Notes: generated from the letters alone by a model not told the origin. A stretch of DNA of 33,703 nt from JANLSO01 sp031362405 (GCA_031362405.1 JANLSO010000059.1:1-33703), one strand, 5' to 3'. Positions 14,223 through 23,694 are shown, numbered from the stretch's first letter. Translations and numbers: made by a program.

Positions 14223-17200
14223 TTACCGGCCGGCCACCAGGTTCGACCGGGCCGACTGCAGGCCGGCTCCGACCGCGTTGATGGCCTGCACCGTGAACCG
14301 GTAGTTGCCGGTGACCGGGAGGGTCATCACCAGCTGCCGGTTTCCGGCGGGCTGGATGGCCGAGGTCGTGGTCGAAAGCACCGTCCCGGCGGCGTTGATC
14401 CGCAGAGCCCGGACTCGGTAGCCGGTGATGGGGGAGCCGCCGTTCGCGGGCACCGCCCACCGTGCCGTTGCGGTGATCGGTCCGCCGGCTGCGCCGGCAC
14501 GTGCCGTTCCGATCACCGGTGCCGCCGGCAGCGTCGCAGGGGTGACGTCGTTCGACCGGGCCGAAGGTGCGCCCGTGCCGGCGGCGTTCACTGCGGCGAC
14601 GTCGGCGTTGTAGACGATGCCGTTGGTGAGACCGGTGACGACGAGGCTCGTCGTACCGGCTCCGACGACCGCCTGGGTCTGGATCAGGTTGCCGTTGCTG
14701 ACTCGGAACACTCGCACCGAGTAGCCGGTGACGGGCGACCCGCCGTCGGCGCTCGGAGCGGTCCAGACGACCGTCGCCTGGGTGTTGCCCGGGGTTGCGG
14801 TGCCGATCACCGGCGCCGTCGGAGCCACGATCACCCCGGTTCCGCTCACCGACACGCGGGAGGGCGAGCCCCCGGCGTTGTGGGTGATGACGAGGCTGGC
14901 GGTCTTCGCGCCGGGCGATGCCGGAGTGAAGCTCACCGTAACCGCGCATGACCCACCCGGAGCGATTGCTGCGCAGCCGGGTCCGGCGGTGGCGGCGAAC
15001 ATCGTCGCGTCGGTGCCGTCGAGCGAGACTCCGGAAATCTCCAGAGCGGCGTTGCCGGTGTTGGTCAGCGTGACCGTCTGGGTCGCCGAGGTGCCGACGA
15101 TCTGGTTGGCGAACTGCACCGGGCCGGGGAGGGCTCCGAGGATCGGGGCTGGCACCGGGATTCCGGTTCCGCCGACCGCAACGTTCGTAGGAGAGCCGGT
15201 TGCGTTGTGGGCGATCGCGACGTTTGCCGTCCTGGCGCCCGTCGCGGTCGGAGTGAACGTCACGTCGATGGTGCACGTGGCGTTCGGGGCGAGCGTGGTG
15301 CAGTCGGGGCTCGGGGCAATCGCGAACATCGCGGCATCCGGGCCCGTAAGGGTGATGCCGGCGACCACCAGGTTGGCGCTGCCGGTGTTGCGCAGCGTGA
15401 TCGTCCGTGCGGCCGAGGTCGTGTTGATGACCTGGTCGGCGAACGCCGCGGGCGCGGCCGCCGTCGCGGCCGGAGCCGGAGCGGGCGGAGCGATCGTCTG
15501 GTCGGTGAACTGCAGGCGCTCGACGTTACGCAGGGTATCGACGCCGTCGGCGCCGCCCTGGTGGTCGACGGTGACCGTGCCATCCGCGGCGATCGAGATG
15601 TCGTACTCGGCACGCGCGCCGCTGAAGACGGCGGTGTCGCAGTTGGTCGGGTTCGCGTCGGTGCAGTCCTCGGCGCCGACCGTCGGCTCGAGGATCTCGC
15701 GGACCGCCACGATGTTGCCCGGGTCGACCTTGCCGGCGAAAACCGCCTGCTGGAGGGTCATGCCGGCCGTGCCGGGCCCGAAGTTGCCGAGGAGCGCCTT
15801 CTTGTCCATGAGATCCGTCGTACCCGTCTGGGTCGACGGGTCGGCCGGGTCGGTCCGAACGCTCAGGCGGACGTTCAGGTATCGGTCGCCGTCGATGATG
15901 TCATCGGCGCCGCGACCCTCGATGAGGTCGCTGCCGGCACCGCCGAGAAGCACGTTGCCCTCCCCCCACACCGGACCCGTCAGCTCACAGTGCTGGGTCA
16001 CGGATGCGTCGATGATCGGCCCTGACGGGACCGTCAGCGCCGGAATCAGCGGGTCGAGCCCGGTGATCCGGTCGAGGCCGGCCTGGTCGAGCGCGTCGCA
16101 GCCGATGAAGCCGCCACCGGTGACCTGGCTCGGAATCACGTCGTCGCCGCGCAGGGTGTCGTTCAACTTCCACCCGGAGAGCGCTTCGACCTCGTTGAAC
16201 TTGTCGCGAACCGCGTTGGCGGGCAGCGGCACCCCAACGAGCGGAAGCGACAGGTCGGTGTTCTGGGGCTGGAGATCGGCGAGGCCGATTTCCCAGTCGT
16301 AGCCCGCCGATCCGGCGACCTTCTCGATGCCGGGGCCGGCCACGCCGATGTCGTCGCCGCCTTCTCCGTCGTAGTCGTCGTCGCCGCCCTGGCCGATCAG
16401 GATGTCGTGACCCGGCCGGTTGTGGTCGTCGAAGAACAGGCTGCTGCTGTCGCCGATGAGGAGGTCCGGCTGGTCGCCGCCCTGCTCCCAGTCGTCGCCG
16501 CTGTCGCCGAAGACGGCGTCCTCACCCTGACCGGCGATCGAGAAGTCGTCACCGGCTCCGGCGAAGGTCTCGTTGATGTTGCCGCCGCCGTTGGTGAAGT
16601 CGTTTCCGTCGCCGGCCATGATGATGTCGAGGCCGATGCCGGAGTCGATGGCGTCGTTGCCCGGGCCGCCCTTGGGGATGTCGTCGCCGGCGGAGTCGGT
16701 GATGATGTCGTTGCCCTCGCCGCCGAGCGCGATGTCGGCACCGTCGTTTCCTTCGATGACATCGGCGCCGGTGCCGCCCCAGAACGTGTCGTTGTCGACG
16801 CCGCCCCAGATGCGGTCGACCCCATCGGTGCCGTTGTAGACGCCCTGGGCGTTGATGCCCGACGGGTCGACGCTGTTGCGCTCGCGGTACCTGACGGTGC
16901 CGTTCGGTGTCTGGGTGAGCACGCGGTTCTCGTTGCACTCCGAGGCGGGGTCGTCGTTCACCGAGCCCGCGCCGGTGATGAAGCTGCCCGGTGCGGCAGG
17001 GAAGTTCAGACGGCCGAGCTCGAACTTGCAGTCGGCCGTGCCGAACGGGTCGGCCTTCAGACTGTGCGCGTTGGTGTTGCGCATCACGAGCTCAGAAAAC
17101 GAGTTGCCCTCGAGCTGCGCCCGCAGGTTCATGCCCGGGGTGCGCGCGAGGTAGTAGAGCCGGTCGCCGTTCTGCAGGTCGGTGAGCTGCTTTTCGAAGA

Positions 17201-19667
17201 CGTAGTTGAAGGTCGAACCGAGCAGGCCGCCGTTCAGGTTCGTGCGCTCGGCGAGGCCGCCGACCCAGAGGTCGATGTCGTCGAGGCCCGTGATCGACGC
17301 CGTGACGTCGTTCGCCCATGCGCCGGTCGAGTACATGAACTCGGCGGCGTCGGCGGGAGCCACGTCGCCAGGGGCGGGGTCGACCAAGAGCTTGGCCGCC
17401 GCGCGCTTACCGGCGACGGTCGATTCGCTGATGATCGTCGGGTGCTTTCCGTAGGCTGCCACGAAGTTGGTCAGCGACTCCGGGTGCTTCAGGGACGCGC
17501 CGAAGTCGACCCAGTCGGTGTACGGGGTCAGCTGGCCGTCGTTGGTCGCCGCGTGGATCTCGCGGCGGACGTTGTTCAGGGAGGGAAGTCCCTCGCTGCG
17601 TCCGCGGGCCAGGTTCAGGGCCGGCAGATCGAGCGGCAGGCCGAGCAGGCGGTTGCGAAGGGTGTCGGCGACGAACTCGTCGAGCTCGTTGCCGGTCTGA
17701 TCGGAAAGGCCCATGAACAGCGAGCCCGCTGCCTCCTTCGAGGTCAGGTGGCCGGCGCTGCCGCCGTCGGCGTATGCCGCCGGGTTGAGGAAGCCGTCGA
17801 ACAGCTCGATGTCGTTCGTCGAGCCGTCGGCGTTGATGCGCGGAAGCGTGTCGTCGAGCATCGAGTGCCCGAAGCGGTAGACCGCGTGGGCGAACTCCGC
17901 CGTGATCGCCGGGTTGAGGTCGGTCTGGTTGAACGCGAACGGCTGGAACGGGTTGATCGCGGGCTGGACCTTGCGCGCGAACTCCTCGAAGACGAGGTGC
18001 TGATACTCCATCTCGGTGATGAACCGGGCGGCCTGGAACAGACGGTCGCCGTCCCAGACGCCGTCAGCGTCGGCGGCTCCGAGTGCGTCCTGCCAGTCGG
18101 CGAGCGCGGTCTGGCCCGTCGTGTCGCTCATCAGGACGCGCTTGATGTCGGCCACGAGACGGTCGTGCTCGGAGTGGAAGATCTGGTGCACGGCGGTCAG
18201 GCCGATGTTCTCGTTGACGCGACCGTCGCCGGCGATGAAGTGCTGGTCGAGCAGCTCGTCGTCGTAGGTGCCGGCGGGGGCGGGAGTGTCGAGGCTTCCT
18301 CCGGCCGTGGTGTTGGCGTCGGGGCCGGCCGCGGTCGGTGCGGCGCTGTGGGCGATGTCGTTGAGGAATGCCGTGCTGATGCGGCGCGCGTTTGCCGGAA
18401 CGGCAACCGGGTTGGTGAGGTCACCCTCGACCAATCCGGACTCCGTGACGTACTGCGGCAGGCCGTTGGCGCCAGGGATGAAGTTCCCGTACGCGTCGGC
18501 GGCGAGCATCGGGATGTTGGTGACGTCGGCGTCAACCAGCTTCAAGCCCAGCTTGTCGGCCGCCTGCGCCTTGGTCAGCGCCCATGTTGCCATGCCACCG
18601 TCGGCCTGGTGAAGCAGCTCACCAGTCGGAACCGGGTGGCCGGCGGTGTTCATCGCGTACTGGCGCAGGAACACCTGGTGCGATGCGTGCGAGGTGTAGG
18701 TCTGGCTCTGGTCGACGAACGGCGTGTCGGTGTTGAGCGCCTCGCGGATGTCGTCGGTGGTGCCCAGCTGCCCGTCGGGGCCGGGCCGGTTGGTGGCGCG
18801 CGACAGCACCATGAAGTTGGTGTTAGCGCCCTCGACGTACAGCGGGTCATCGGCCTTCAGGGGGACGAAAACCGTGCCGCTGCCACCGGTGGTGACCTTG
18901 TCGATGCCATGGTCGAAGAACTGACCGAAGATCGTGAAAAGGGAGTTGTACGGCGGCGACAGCCCGACGTCGGTCGTGACGTTCGGGATCGGAAGCGTCT
19001 GGCCCGACGGGGTACAGCCCTCTGGGCTTCCCGGGTTGCCGGGCGTCGGGTCGGTATCACAGGGGACCGCGCCCGGATTGCCCTGGGTCCGCACGGGGCT
19101 CGAGGCCGCGGCGACGGCGGCCGGATTGCGTGCCGTCTGGTCGACGATCAGGTTGCTGATCATGCGTGGGCCCGAGTCAAAGACGCTGCCCGAGGTCTGG
19201 GTGTACGACGTCGGGTGCGACGGACCGAAACCGGGCGGTGAGTCTTCCGCGTCGCGGAACCTCGCGGTGGTCAGGCGCGGGAAAGTCTGATCGGCCGCCC
19301 CGAACTTCTCCTGGTCGGTCTGCAGGTTGTTGCAGGTGCCGTCGACCGTGCGCAGACCGAACGACAACAGCGGGCTGGCGATCTGATCGGGCCCGGTGCC
19401 AAGGAGGGCTCCACACGGTCCGGTCGCCGGGGTGGTGTTGGCCACGTGGCGCTCGGCGATCTTGATCTGCTTGAGGATGAACTTCAGATCGGAGGGGCTC
19501 ACGGTGAAGCCCTGACCAACCGTCGGCACGGGAGGCGCGGCGGTGCCCACGTCGACGGCCGCAAAGCCGGTGCCGACGGTGAGGGCGGTGGCGCCCATGA
19601 CGGTGAGGATCTTTCGTAGTGTCCCGCCGCTCGGGCGGTACCTCATACGTGCGGTACGTCGCGGCAT
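14223..19667 (-). CDS. giant secreted animal-type haem peroxidase with RTX-like, choice-of-anchor D and Fn3 domains
   Basis: This 1,814-residue exported protein starts with a signal (RKILTVMGATALTVGTGFAAV). Residues about 60-870 are an animal-type haem peroxidase: distal FGQFFDHGID (near 250), GDGRVNENIGLTAVHQIFHSEHDRL-type core (near 490-505) and proximal VYRFGHSMLDD (near 600). It would oxidise substrates with H2O2 outside the cell. Residues about 940-1110 carry Ca-binding RTX-like repeats (GGTGADVIEGNDGADIALGG and similar). Two choice-of-anchor D domains (FADQVINTTS, FANQIVGTSA; about 1405-1600) and two fibronectin III domains (to the end) follow. ATG 19667 has GGGAG eight bases upstream and sits just before the signal peptide; the frame extends further upstream without coding character. 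RTX repeats often go with type I secretion, but here an N-terminal signal is present. Confidence 0.92.
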   Translation of the reverse strand: MPRRTARMRYRPSGGTLRKILTVMGATALTVGTGFAAVDVGTAAPPVPTVGQGFTVSPSDLKFILKQIKIAERHVANTTPATGPCGALLGTGPDQIASPLLSFGLRTVDGTCNNLQTDQEKFGAADQTFPRLTTARFRDAEDSPPGFGPSHPTSYTQTSGSVFDSGPRMISNLIVDQTARNPAAVAAASSPVRTQGNPGAVPCDTDPTPGNPGSPEGCTPSGQTLPIPNVTTDVGLSPPYNSLFTIFGQFFDHGIDKVTTGGSGTVFVPLKADDPLYVEGANTNFMVLSRATNRPGPDGQLGTTDDIREALNTDTPFVDQSQTYTSHASHQVFLRQYAMNTAGHPVPTGELLHQADGGMATWALTKAQAADKLGLKLVDADVTNIPMLAADAYGNFIPGANGLPQYVTESGLVEGDLTNPVAVPANARRISTAFLNDIAHSAAPTAAGPDANTTAGGSLDTPAPAGTYDDELLDQHFIAGDGRVNENIGLTAVHQIFHSEHDRLVADIKRVLMSDTTGQTALADWQDALGAADADGVWDGDRLFQAARFITEMEYQHLVFEEFARKVQPAINPFQPFAFNQTDLNPAITAEFAHAVYRFGHSMLDDTLPRINADGSTNDIELFDGFLNPAAYADGGSAGHLTSKEAAGSLFMGLSDQTGNELDEFVADTLRNRLLGLPLDLPALNLARGRSEGLPSLNNVRREIHAATNDGQLTPYTDWVDFGASLKHPESLTNFVAAYGKHPTIISESTVAGKRAAAKLLVDPAPGDVAPADAAEFMYSTGAWANDVTASITGLDDIDLWVGGLAERTNLNGGLLGSTFNYVFEKQLTDLQNGDRLYYLARTPGMNLRAQLEGNSFSELVMRNTNAHSLKADPFGTADCKFELGRLNFPAAPGSFITGAGSVNDDPASECNENRVLTQTPNGTVRYRERNSVDPSGINAQGVYNGTDGVDRIWGGVDNDTFWGGTGADVIEGNDGADIALGGEGNDIITDSAGDDIPKGGPGNDAIDSGIGLDIIMAGDGNDFTNGGGNINETFAGAGDDFSIAGQGEDAVFGDSGDDWEQGGDQPDLLIGDSSSLFFDDHNRPGHDILIGQGGDDDYDGEGGDDIGVAGPGIEKVAGSAGYDWEIGLADLQPQNTDLSLPLVGVPLPANAVRDKFNEVEALSGWKLNDTLRGDDVIPSQVTGGGFIGCDALDQAGLDRITGLDPLIPALTVPSGPIIDASVTQHCELTGPVWGEGNVLLGGAGSDLIEGRGADDIIDGDRYLNVRLSVRTDPADPSTQTGTTDLMDKKALLGNFGPGTAGMTLQQAVFAGKVDPGNIVAVREILEPTVGAEDCTDANPTNCDTAVFSGARAEYDISIAADGTVTVDHQGGADGVDTLRNVERLQFTDQTIAPPAPAPAATAAAPAAFADQVINTTSAARTITLRNTGSANLVVAGITLTGPDAAMFAIAPSPDCTTLAPNATCTIDVTFTPTATGARTANVAIAHNATGSPTNVAVGGTGIPVPAPILGALPGPVQFANQIVGTSATQTVTLTNTGNAALEISGVSLDGTDATMFAATAGPGCAAIAPGGSCAVTVSFTPASPGAKTASLVITHNAGGSPSRVSVSGTGVIVAPTAPVIGTATPGNTQATVVWTAPSADGGSPVTGYSVRVFRVSNGNLIQTQAVVGAGTTSLVVTGLTNGIVYNADVAAVNAAGTGAPSARSNDVTPATLPAAPVIGTARAGAAGGPITATARWAVPANGGSPITGYRVRALRINAAGTVLSTTTSAIQPAGNRQLVMTLPVTGNYRFTVQAINAVGAGLQSARSNLVAGR

Positions 19668-19965
19668 ATCGGTGACTCCCGGATCTCGTGGGCCCGCGCC
19701 GGAGGAGGCGGCACGGCGTCCTGTGTCCCGAGAGAATGCGATTGTCAGGTCGTATGAATAAGCGTCGTTTGACGCCTGTCGCGCGCGGTGGCCCGCACAT
19801 CGCGTTGCGCGAATGCGCACATCCGGGTGCGGGCATCCGCCGTTCGGGTGGGCCGCGGGCCGTTCTCCGGTGGTGCGGCGGGCCGTACAAAGGTCTAGCC
19901 ACATTGGCGGTGCCCCGTCGCACCATGGTGTTGCGCCACGAACGGCGCTCCCGAAAGGACCACGG
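19668..19965. other. divergent intergenic region, nothing firm
   Basis: About 300 bases separate the peroxidase gene (-) from the two-component genes (+). There is a moderately AT-rich patch around 19735-19770 (ATTGTCAGGTCGTATGAATAAG) that may contain promoter elements, but no pair of boxes with proper spacing stands out on either strand. Confidence 0.35.
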
Positions 19966-20604
19966 ATGAGTCACATCGCCCAGATCACCCAGGACGGCCC
20001 CGCTCTCGACGCGGCGCTCGCGCAGGAGCGGGCCCGAATCGCACGCTGGCTCCACGATTCACCCCTGCAGGCGCTCGAGTTCATCGCTCAAGGGGGATGG
20101 TGCGAAGCGGGCCATGCCGACCCGACCGAGCTGGTGCGAGCGGCGGCCATCGCCGCCGAAGAGCTGCGCCGGTTCATCGAAGGCACGGACACGGCCACCG
20201 CACGAGGATCGTTTATGGAGCGCGTCCGCGAAGTGGTCGCCGCTGCGCACCGCGCGGGAGTGCAGGACATCGAGCTCGTGCACGGCCCCACCGACGGCTC
20301 GAGCGACCCCACGCTTGTCGACGCCCTCGTCGGCGCGCTGAGTGAAGCCTTTGCCAACGTCCGCAAGCACTCGGGCGCGACCACGGTCGTTGTCTACTGC
20401 GAGGAGGAGAACGGCGCCGCCGTGGTCACCGTTCGCGACGATGGCATCGGCGCGAGCCCGGATCTACTGCACGGCGGGTTCGGCGTGCGCGAAAGCATCG
20501 TCGCGCGGATGCGCGCGGCCGGTGGTTGGGCGTTCGTGGAGTCACCCGTGCGCCGAGGGGTGACCGTGCGGCTCGGCGCCAACCGGCGGGAGGTCGCACG
20601 ATGA
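19966..20604 (+). CDS. soluble NarL-type (HisKA_3-like) sensor histidine kinase
   Basis: A 212-residue protein without transmembrane segments or a recognised sensor domain. The dimerisation/phospho-acceptor helix is ERARIARWLHDSPLQALEFIA with the His at about 29. An ATPase domain follows: N box EAFANVRKHSGA, VRDDGIGAS (G1) and GGFGVRESIVARMRAAGG. It would autophosphorylate on His and pass phosphate to the response regulator encoded next. Lacking its own sensing module, it must receive its signal through another protein or a cytoplasmic cue. GAAAGG lies about seven bases upstream of ATG 19966. The stop overlaps the regulator's start (ATGA). Confidence 0.88.
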   Translation: MSHIAQITQDGPALDAALAQERARIARWLHDSPLQALEFIAQGGWCEAGHADPTELVRAAAIAAEELRRFIEGTDTATARGSFMERVREVVAAAHRAGVQDIELVHGPTDGSSDPTLVDALVGALSEAFANVRKHSGATTVVVYCEEENGAAVVTVRDDGIGASPDLLHGGFGVRESIVARMRAAGGWAFVESPVRRGVTVRLGANRREVAR

Positions 20605-21242
20605 AGATCTCGGTTCTCGTCGCCGACGACTACCCGCTGGTGCGCGAGGGCCTTGCCCGGGCGCTACGCCACGACCCCGCCTTTGAGGTCGTGGGAGAAG
20701 CGAGCAACGGGGAAGAGGCCATCGCCCTGGCGCGCGCGACGCGGCCCGATGTGGCGATCCTCGACCTGTTCATGCCGGTGATGGGCGGGATCACCGTTCT
20801 CGAGCGTATGCGCGACGAGGGCCTTGCGACCCGCGTGGTGATGTTCACCGCCAGCGAGCAGCAGGAAAGCTTGATGGAGGCGATCGAGGCCGGTGCATCG
20901 GGCTACCTCACCAAGCGCGCGACCTGCGAGGAAGTTCGTCGCGCGGTGATCTCGGTCCACGGTGGCGGGCTGGTGATCACCCCCTGCATGGCCGGGTACC
21001 TCCTTCGTCAGTTCACGCAGCGGGCTCGTTCGGACGGCGCGTCACCCACGCCCCTTCTCACCCCCCGCGAGCGGCAACTACTGCGCATGGTCGCCGAAGG
21101 GCTCACCGACAAGGAGATCGGCGCGAAGCTGTTCATCTCCTCACGAACCGTCCAGAACCAGCTCGGCCGTATCCGCGAGAAGACCGGTGCCCGACGGCGA
21201 TCCGAGCTCGCGTCGTGGGCGACCGAACATGCACGCGCATAG
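20601..21242 (+). CDS. NarL/FixJ-family response regulator
   Basis: A 213-residue protein: a receiver domain (SVLVADDYPLVREGL, phospho-acceptor Asp in VAILDLFMPVMGG, FTASEQ, Lys in GYLTKRAT) and a LuxR-type helix-turn-helix (LTPRERQLLRMVAEGLTDKEIGAKLFISSRTVQNQLGRI). The ATG overlaps the kinase stop and is preceded by GGGAGG. Phosphorylation by the partner kinase should promote dimerisation and DNA binding. The CCCCGGGG-centred palindrome just after the gene, and the multicopper-oxidase genes beyond it, are the most obvious nearby targets; this is inference. Confidence 0.93.
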   Translation: MKISVLVADDYPLVREGLARALRHDPAFEVVGEASNGEEAIALARATRPDVAILDLFMPVMGGITVLERMRDEGLATRVVMFTASEQQESLMEAIEAGASGYLTKRATCEEVRRAVISVHGGGLVITPCMAGYLLRQFTQRARSDGASPTPLLTPRERQLLRMVAEGLTDKEIGAKLFISSRTVQNQLGRIREKTGARRRSELASWATEHARA

Positions 21243-21253
21243 GCCGATCACTA

Positions 21254-21264
21254 TCCCCGGGGGG
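21254..21264. promoter_or_regulatory. CCCCGGGG-centred palindrome, possible response-regulator site
   Basis: In the 145-base gap before the multicopper-oxidase genes, ATCCCCGGGGGGAGG contains a short GC palindrome. A related element, CACCCTAGGGGGG, precedes the 124-residue gene at 29300. NarL-type regulators bind short palindromes of this size. Evidence is only position and resemblance. Confidence 0.25.
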
Positions 21265-21300
21265 AGGCACGACTAGCCGCTAAGTGAGGGAGGGATGACG

Positions 21301-21390
21301 ATGCCCCGTCCTCGGGTTCAGTCAATTGTGAGTACCGACGTGCGTCAATTCCGACAGCAGAAACACCAGCCCACGGAGGGGTCGAGATGA
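21301..21390 (+). CDS. 29-residue leader-type ORF overlapping the multicopper-oxidase start
   Basis: ATG 21301 follows GGAGGG at good distance, and its TGA (21388-21390) overlaps the next ATG (21387) as ATGA. The peptide is basic and Gln-rich (RQFRQQKHQ) and matches nothing I know. Two direct copies of GTCAATT (21321 and 21344) lie within it. It could couple or regulate translation of the oxidase genes, or be chance, as the oxidase gene also has its own GGAGGGG. Confidence 0.3.
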   Translation: MPRPRVQSIVSTDVRQFRQQKHQPTEGSR

Positions 21391-22547
21391 GCGGAATCGA
21401 ACGCAGGAAGTTTATCGGGCTCGGCCTCACCAGCCTGGCCGCGGCGATGGCCTTGGGATCGACCCAGGCGGGCCGGATGCTCGGCGGCCGAGCGATCGCG
21501 TCAACGCAGGAGATCGAGCTGACCATCAGCGACGCGATCGTCGAGATGGTCGACCTCGCGCCCGTGTACATGTGGACCTTTGCGGATGCCGCCGGGCCGA
21601 GTCTGCCGGGCCCCGTCCTCTACGCCACTGAGGGCGACACGATCGAGCTGTCGATCACCAACGCCCTCGACGAACCCCACGCATTCGCGGTTGCCGGCAC
21701 CGGGATCATGGTCGGGCCGATCTCGCCCGGAGCCCAGATCCAGGTGTCGTTCGAGGCGCCGGCACCGGGTACCTACATCTATCTGGATCCACTCGCCGCA
21801 CCGCTCAACCGGATCATGGGGCTCCACGGTGTCTTGGTGGTGCTGCCCGCCGACGGACCGTCGCCCTATGCGTCACCGCCGCCGGCCTTGAGCGCGCTGT
21901 TTTCCGACCTCGGTACGACAGGCCACTTTCCCGGCGAGCCGTGGTCGGTCGAGCGCACGCGCATCTGGCACATCCACACGGTTGATCCCCGGTGGAACGC
22001 GCGTATCGAAGCGGGTCAGCTCGTCAACCCCGCCCAAATGGCGGCCGACTTCCTGCCGCAGTACTTCCTGCTCAACGGCCAGAGCGGCTTCTTCGCCTCG
22101 CATCACCCCGACACGACCCCGGTCGGCCGGATCGGCCAACCGCACCTGATCAGGATCGTGAATACCGGGCTGGCATCGCATTCGCTCCATATCCACGGCA
22201 ACCACGTATTCGTGACGGCCCAGAACGGTGTTCTCTCGGACAACGTTCCGTTCGTTGACTCGTGGCAGTGCGGACCACTCGATCGCGTCGACTGGCTGCT
22301 TCCGTACCTGCGGCCGCCGGACATCTGCGGGCCCGAGGGTCGGCCGTTGAATGTCGCGATGCGTGAAGAGCTCAACTACCGCGACAAGAACGGTCTCTAC
22401 CAGAGCCCGATCGAGTACCCGATGCACTGCCATATGGAGCCCTCCCAGACGGCGGCCGGCGGTAATTACCCGGGCGGCCTCGTGACGCACTGGGCGATCA
22501 CCGGCGACCTCGATGGCACTCCTTTCCCCAATCAGCTCGACCAGTAG
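21387..22547 (+). CDS. Tat-exported multicopper oxidase-type protein (first of a pair)
   Basis: A 386-residue cupredoxin protein. The N-terminus has a twin-arginine signal (ERRKFIGLGLTSLAAAMALGS), so it should be exported folded. Copper-ligand-like motifs are HSLHIHGNH (about 264-272) and MHCHMEPSQTAAGG (about 346-359). The N-terminal cupredoxin domain (LYATEGDTIELSITNALDEPHAFA) lacks the usual HxH pair but keeps MGLHGVLVV. This fits multicopper oxidases, which couple oxidation of metals or phenols to oxygen reduction. GGAGGGG lies five bases before ATG. It ends nine bases before the second oxidase gene. Confidence 0.87.
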   Translation: MSGIERRKFIGLGLTSLAAAMALGSTQAGRMLGGRAIASTQEIELTISDAIVEMVDLAPVYMWTFADAAGPSLPGPVLYATEGDTIELSITNALDEPHAFAVAGTGIMVGPISPGAQIQVSFEAPAPGTYIYLDPLAAPLNRIMGLHGVLVVLPADGPSPYASPPPALSALFSDLGTTGHFPGEPWSVERTRIWHIHTVDPRWNARIEAGQLVNPAQMAADFLPQYFLLNGQSGFFASHHPDTTPVGRIGQPHLIRIVNTGLASHSLHIHGNHVFVTAQNGVLSDNVPFVDSWQCGPLDRVDWLLPYLRPPDICGPEGRPLNVAMREELNYRDKNGLYQSPIEYPMHCHMEPSQTAAGGNYPGGLVTHWAITGDLDGTPFPNQLDQ

Positions 22548-22556
22548 GAGGCGACG

Positions 22557-23666
22557 ATGGCGACTACCCCGACGATTCATCGCCACCGCGTCGGCGGCGG
22601 CACAGAAGCGAAGCTCTTCAACAAGTTCGTCGATCCGCCAAAGGAACCCGGTCGCACCCTCGACCGGGCCGCACCCGACGTGAACATCCGCCGTCAGCTG
22701 GCCGAGAGCTTCGACATGCCGCTGCCCTTCAAACTGCCCAACGGCAAGAAGAAGCTGCGGATGTGGGTGATCGCCGAACCCGGCCGTCCGGTGACCTTCC
22801 CGGCCCCGCTCGTGCGGATCCGCGAAGGTCAGACGATGAACGCCACTGTCACCACCAACAAGGCGATGCACACGATCCACTGGCACGGCATCGAGCCGAG
22901 CCCGATGAACGACGGCGTCGGCAAGCACTCGTTCGAGATCAAGGGCACCTACACGTACCAGTGGACCCCCCGCCAGCCCGGGTTCTTCTTCTACCACTGC
23001 CACGTCAACACGCCGCTGCATTTCGAGATGGGGCTGCTCGGCGCGCTGATCGTCGACCCCGCCCGCGGGCAGGGATGGGTGGCCGCGGCGGGCGGATCCG
23101 GCGACCTCGTTCGCTACGACACCGAGGCGATCTGGGTGTGCTCGGCGCACGACCCGCGGTGGCACGAACTGCCGACCGACCACGCTATGCACCCCGTCAA
23201 CGCCGCTGGTGTGAACGTCATCGACCCGAACAATCGCAGCGGCTTCACGACAACCGGCATCCTCAACGATTGGCGCCCGAGCGTGTTTGCCGTCAACGGC
23301 GTCGTTGCGCGCGACGGAGCCACGGCGATCACCGACCCGCGGGTCGCGGTGAACGCCCGGGTGGGGCAGACGGTGCTGCTCCGGGTCTTGAACGCGAGCT
23401 ACTCGATCGCCGAGTACCGCCTCGGTGTCGATGCACAGGTGATCGCCCAAGACGGTCACCCGTTCGGTATCACGCCCTACGGGCGCTACTCCCAGCCGCG
23501 CATGATCGCGGCGAACACCCCGTTTCGGCTGACGACGGCGATGCGGCAGGACCTGCTCGTACGCCCGACCACCCCAGGCGCCATTCCCTTCACCGTCGAT
23601 TACCTCGACTGGCGTGGGTACGGATCGCAGGGGCGGGTGCGGACCACGATCACGGTGAAGCCCTAG
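22557..23666 (+). CDS. multicopper oxidase-type protein lacking a signal peptide (second of a pair)
   Basis: A 369-residue protein with HTIHWHGIEPSPMNDGVG (about 104-121) and FFYHCHVNTPLHFEMGLLG (about 142-160), the canonical first-domain copper motifs of multicopper oxidases. A second cupredoxin domain follows (TVLLRVLNASYSIAEYRLGV), without the C-terminal HxH and HCH motifs. These missing motifs are what the upstream protein supplies, so the two may form one enzyme. The N-terminus (MATTPTIHRHRVGGGTEAK) has no signal peptide, yet copper enzymes of this type normally work outside the cytoplasm. AGGAGG is ideally placed before ATG 22557. The genes are surely co-transcribed. Confidence 0.88.
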   Translation: MATTPTIHRHRVGGGTEAKLFNKFVDPPKEPGRTLDRAAPDVNIRRQLAESFDMPLPFKLPNGKKKLRMWVIAEPGRPVTFPAPLVRIREGQTMNATVTTNKAMHTIHWHGIEPSPMNDGVGKHSFEIKGTYTYQWTPRQPGFFFYHCHVNTPLHFEMGLLGALIVDPARGQGWVAAAGGSGDLVRYDTEAIWVCSAHDPRWHELPTDHAMHPVNAAGVNVIDPNNRSGFTTTGILNDWRPSVFAVNGVVARDGATAITDPRVAVNARVGQTVLLRVLNASYSIAEYRLGVDAQVIAQDGHPFGITPYGRYSQPRMIAANTPFRLTTAMRQDLLVRPTTPGAIPFTVDYLDWRGYGSQGRVRTTITVKP

Positions 23667-23694
23667 GACGCGTCGTTCTCGTCGCGCCGCCGCA

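Noticed and set aside
16407..19241. 944-codon open frame on the plus strand, opposite the peroxidase gene
   Set aside because: It is a low-complexity Val/Arg/Gly-rich shadow of the GC-biased peroxidase gene, with no domain or start signal.
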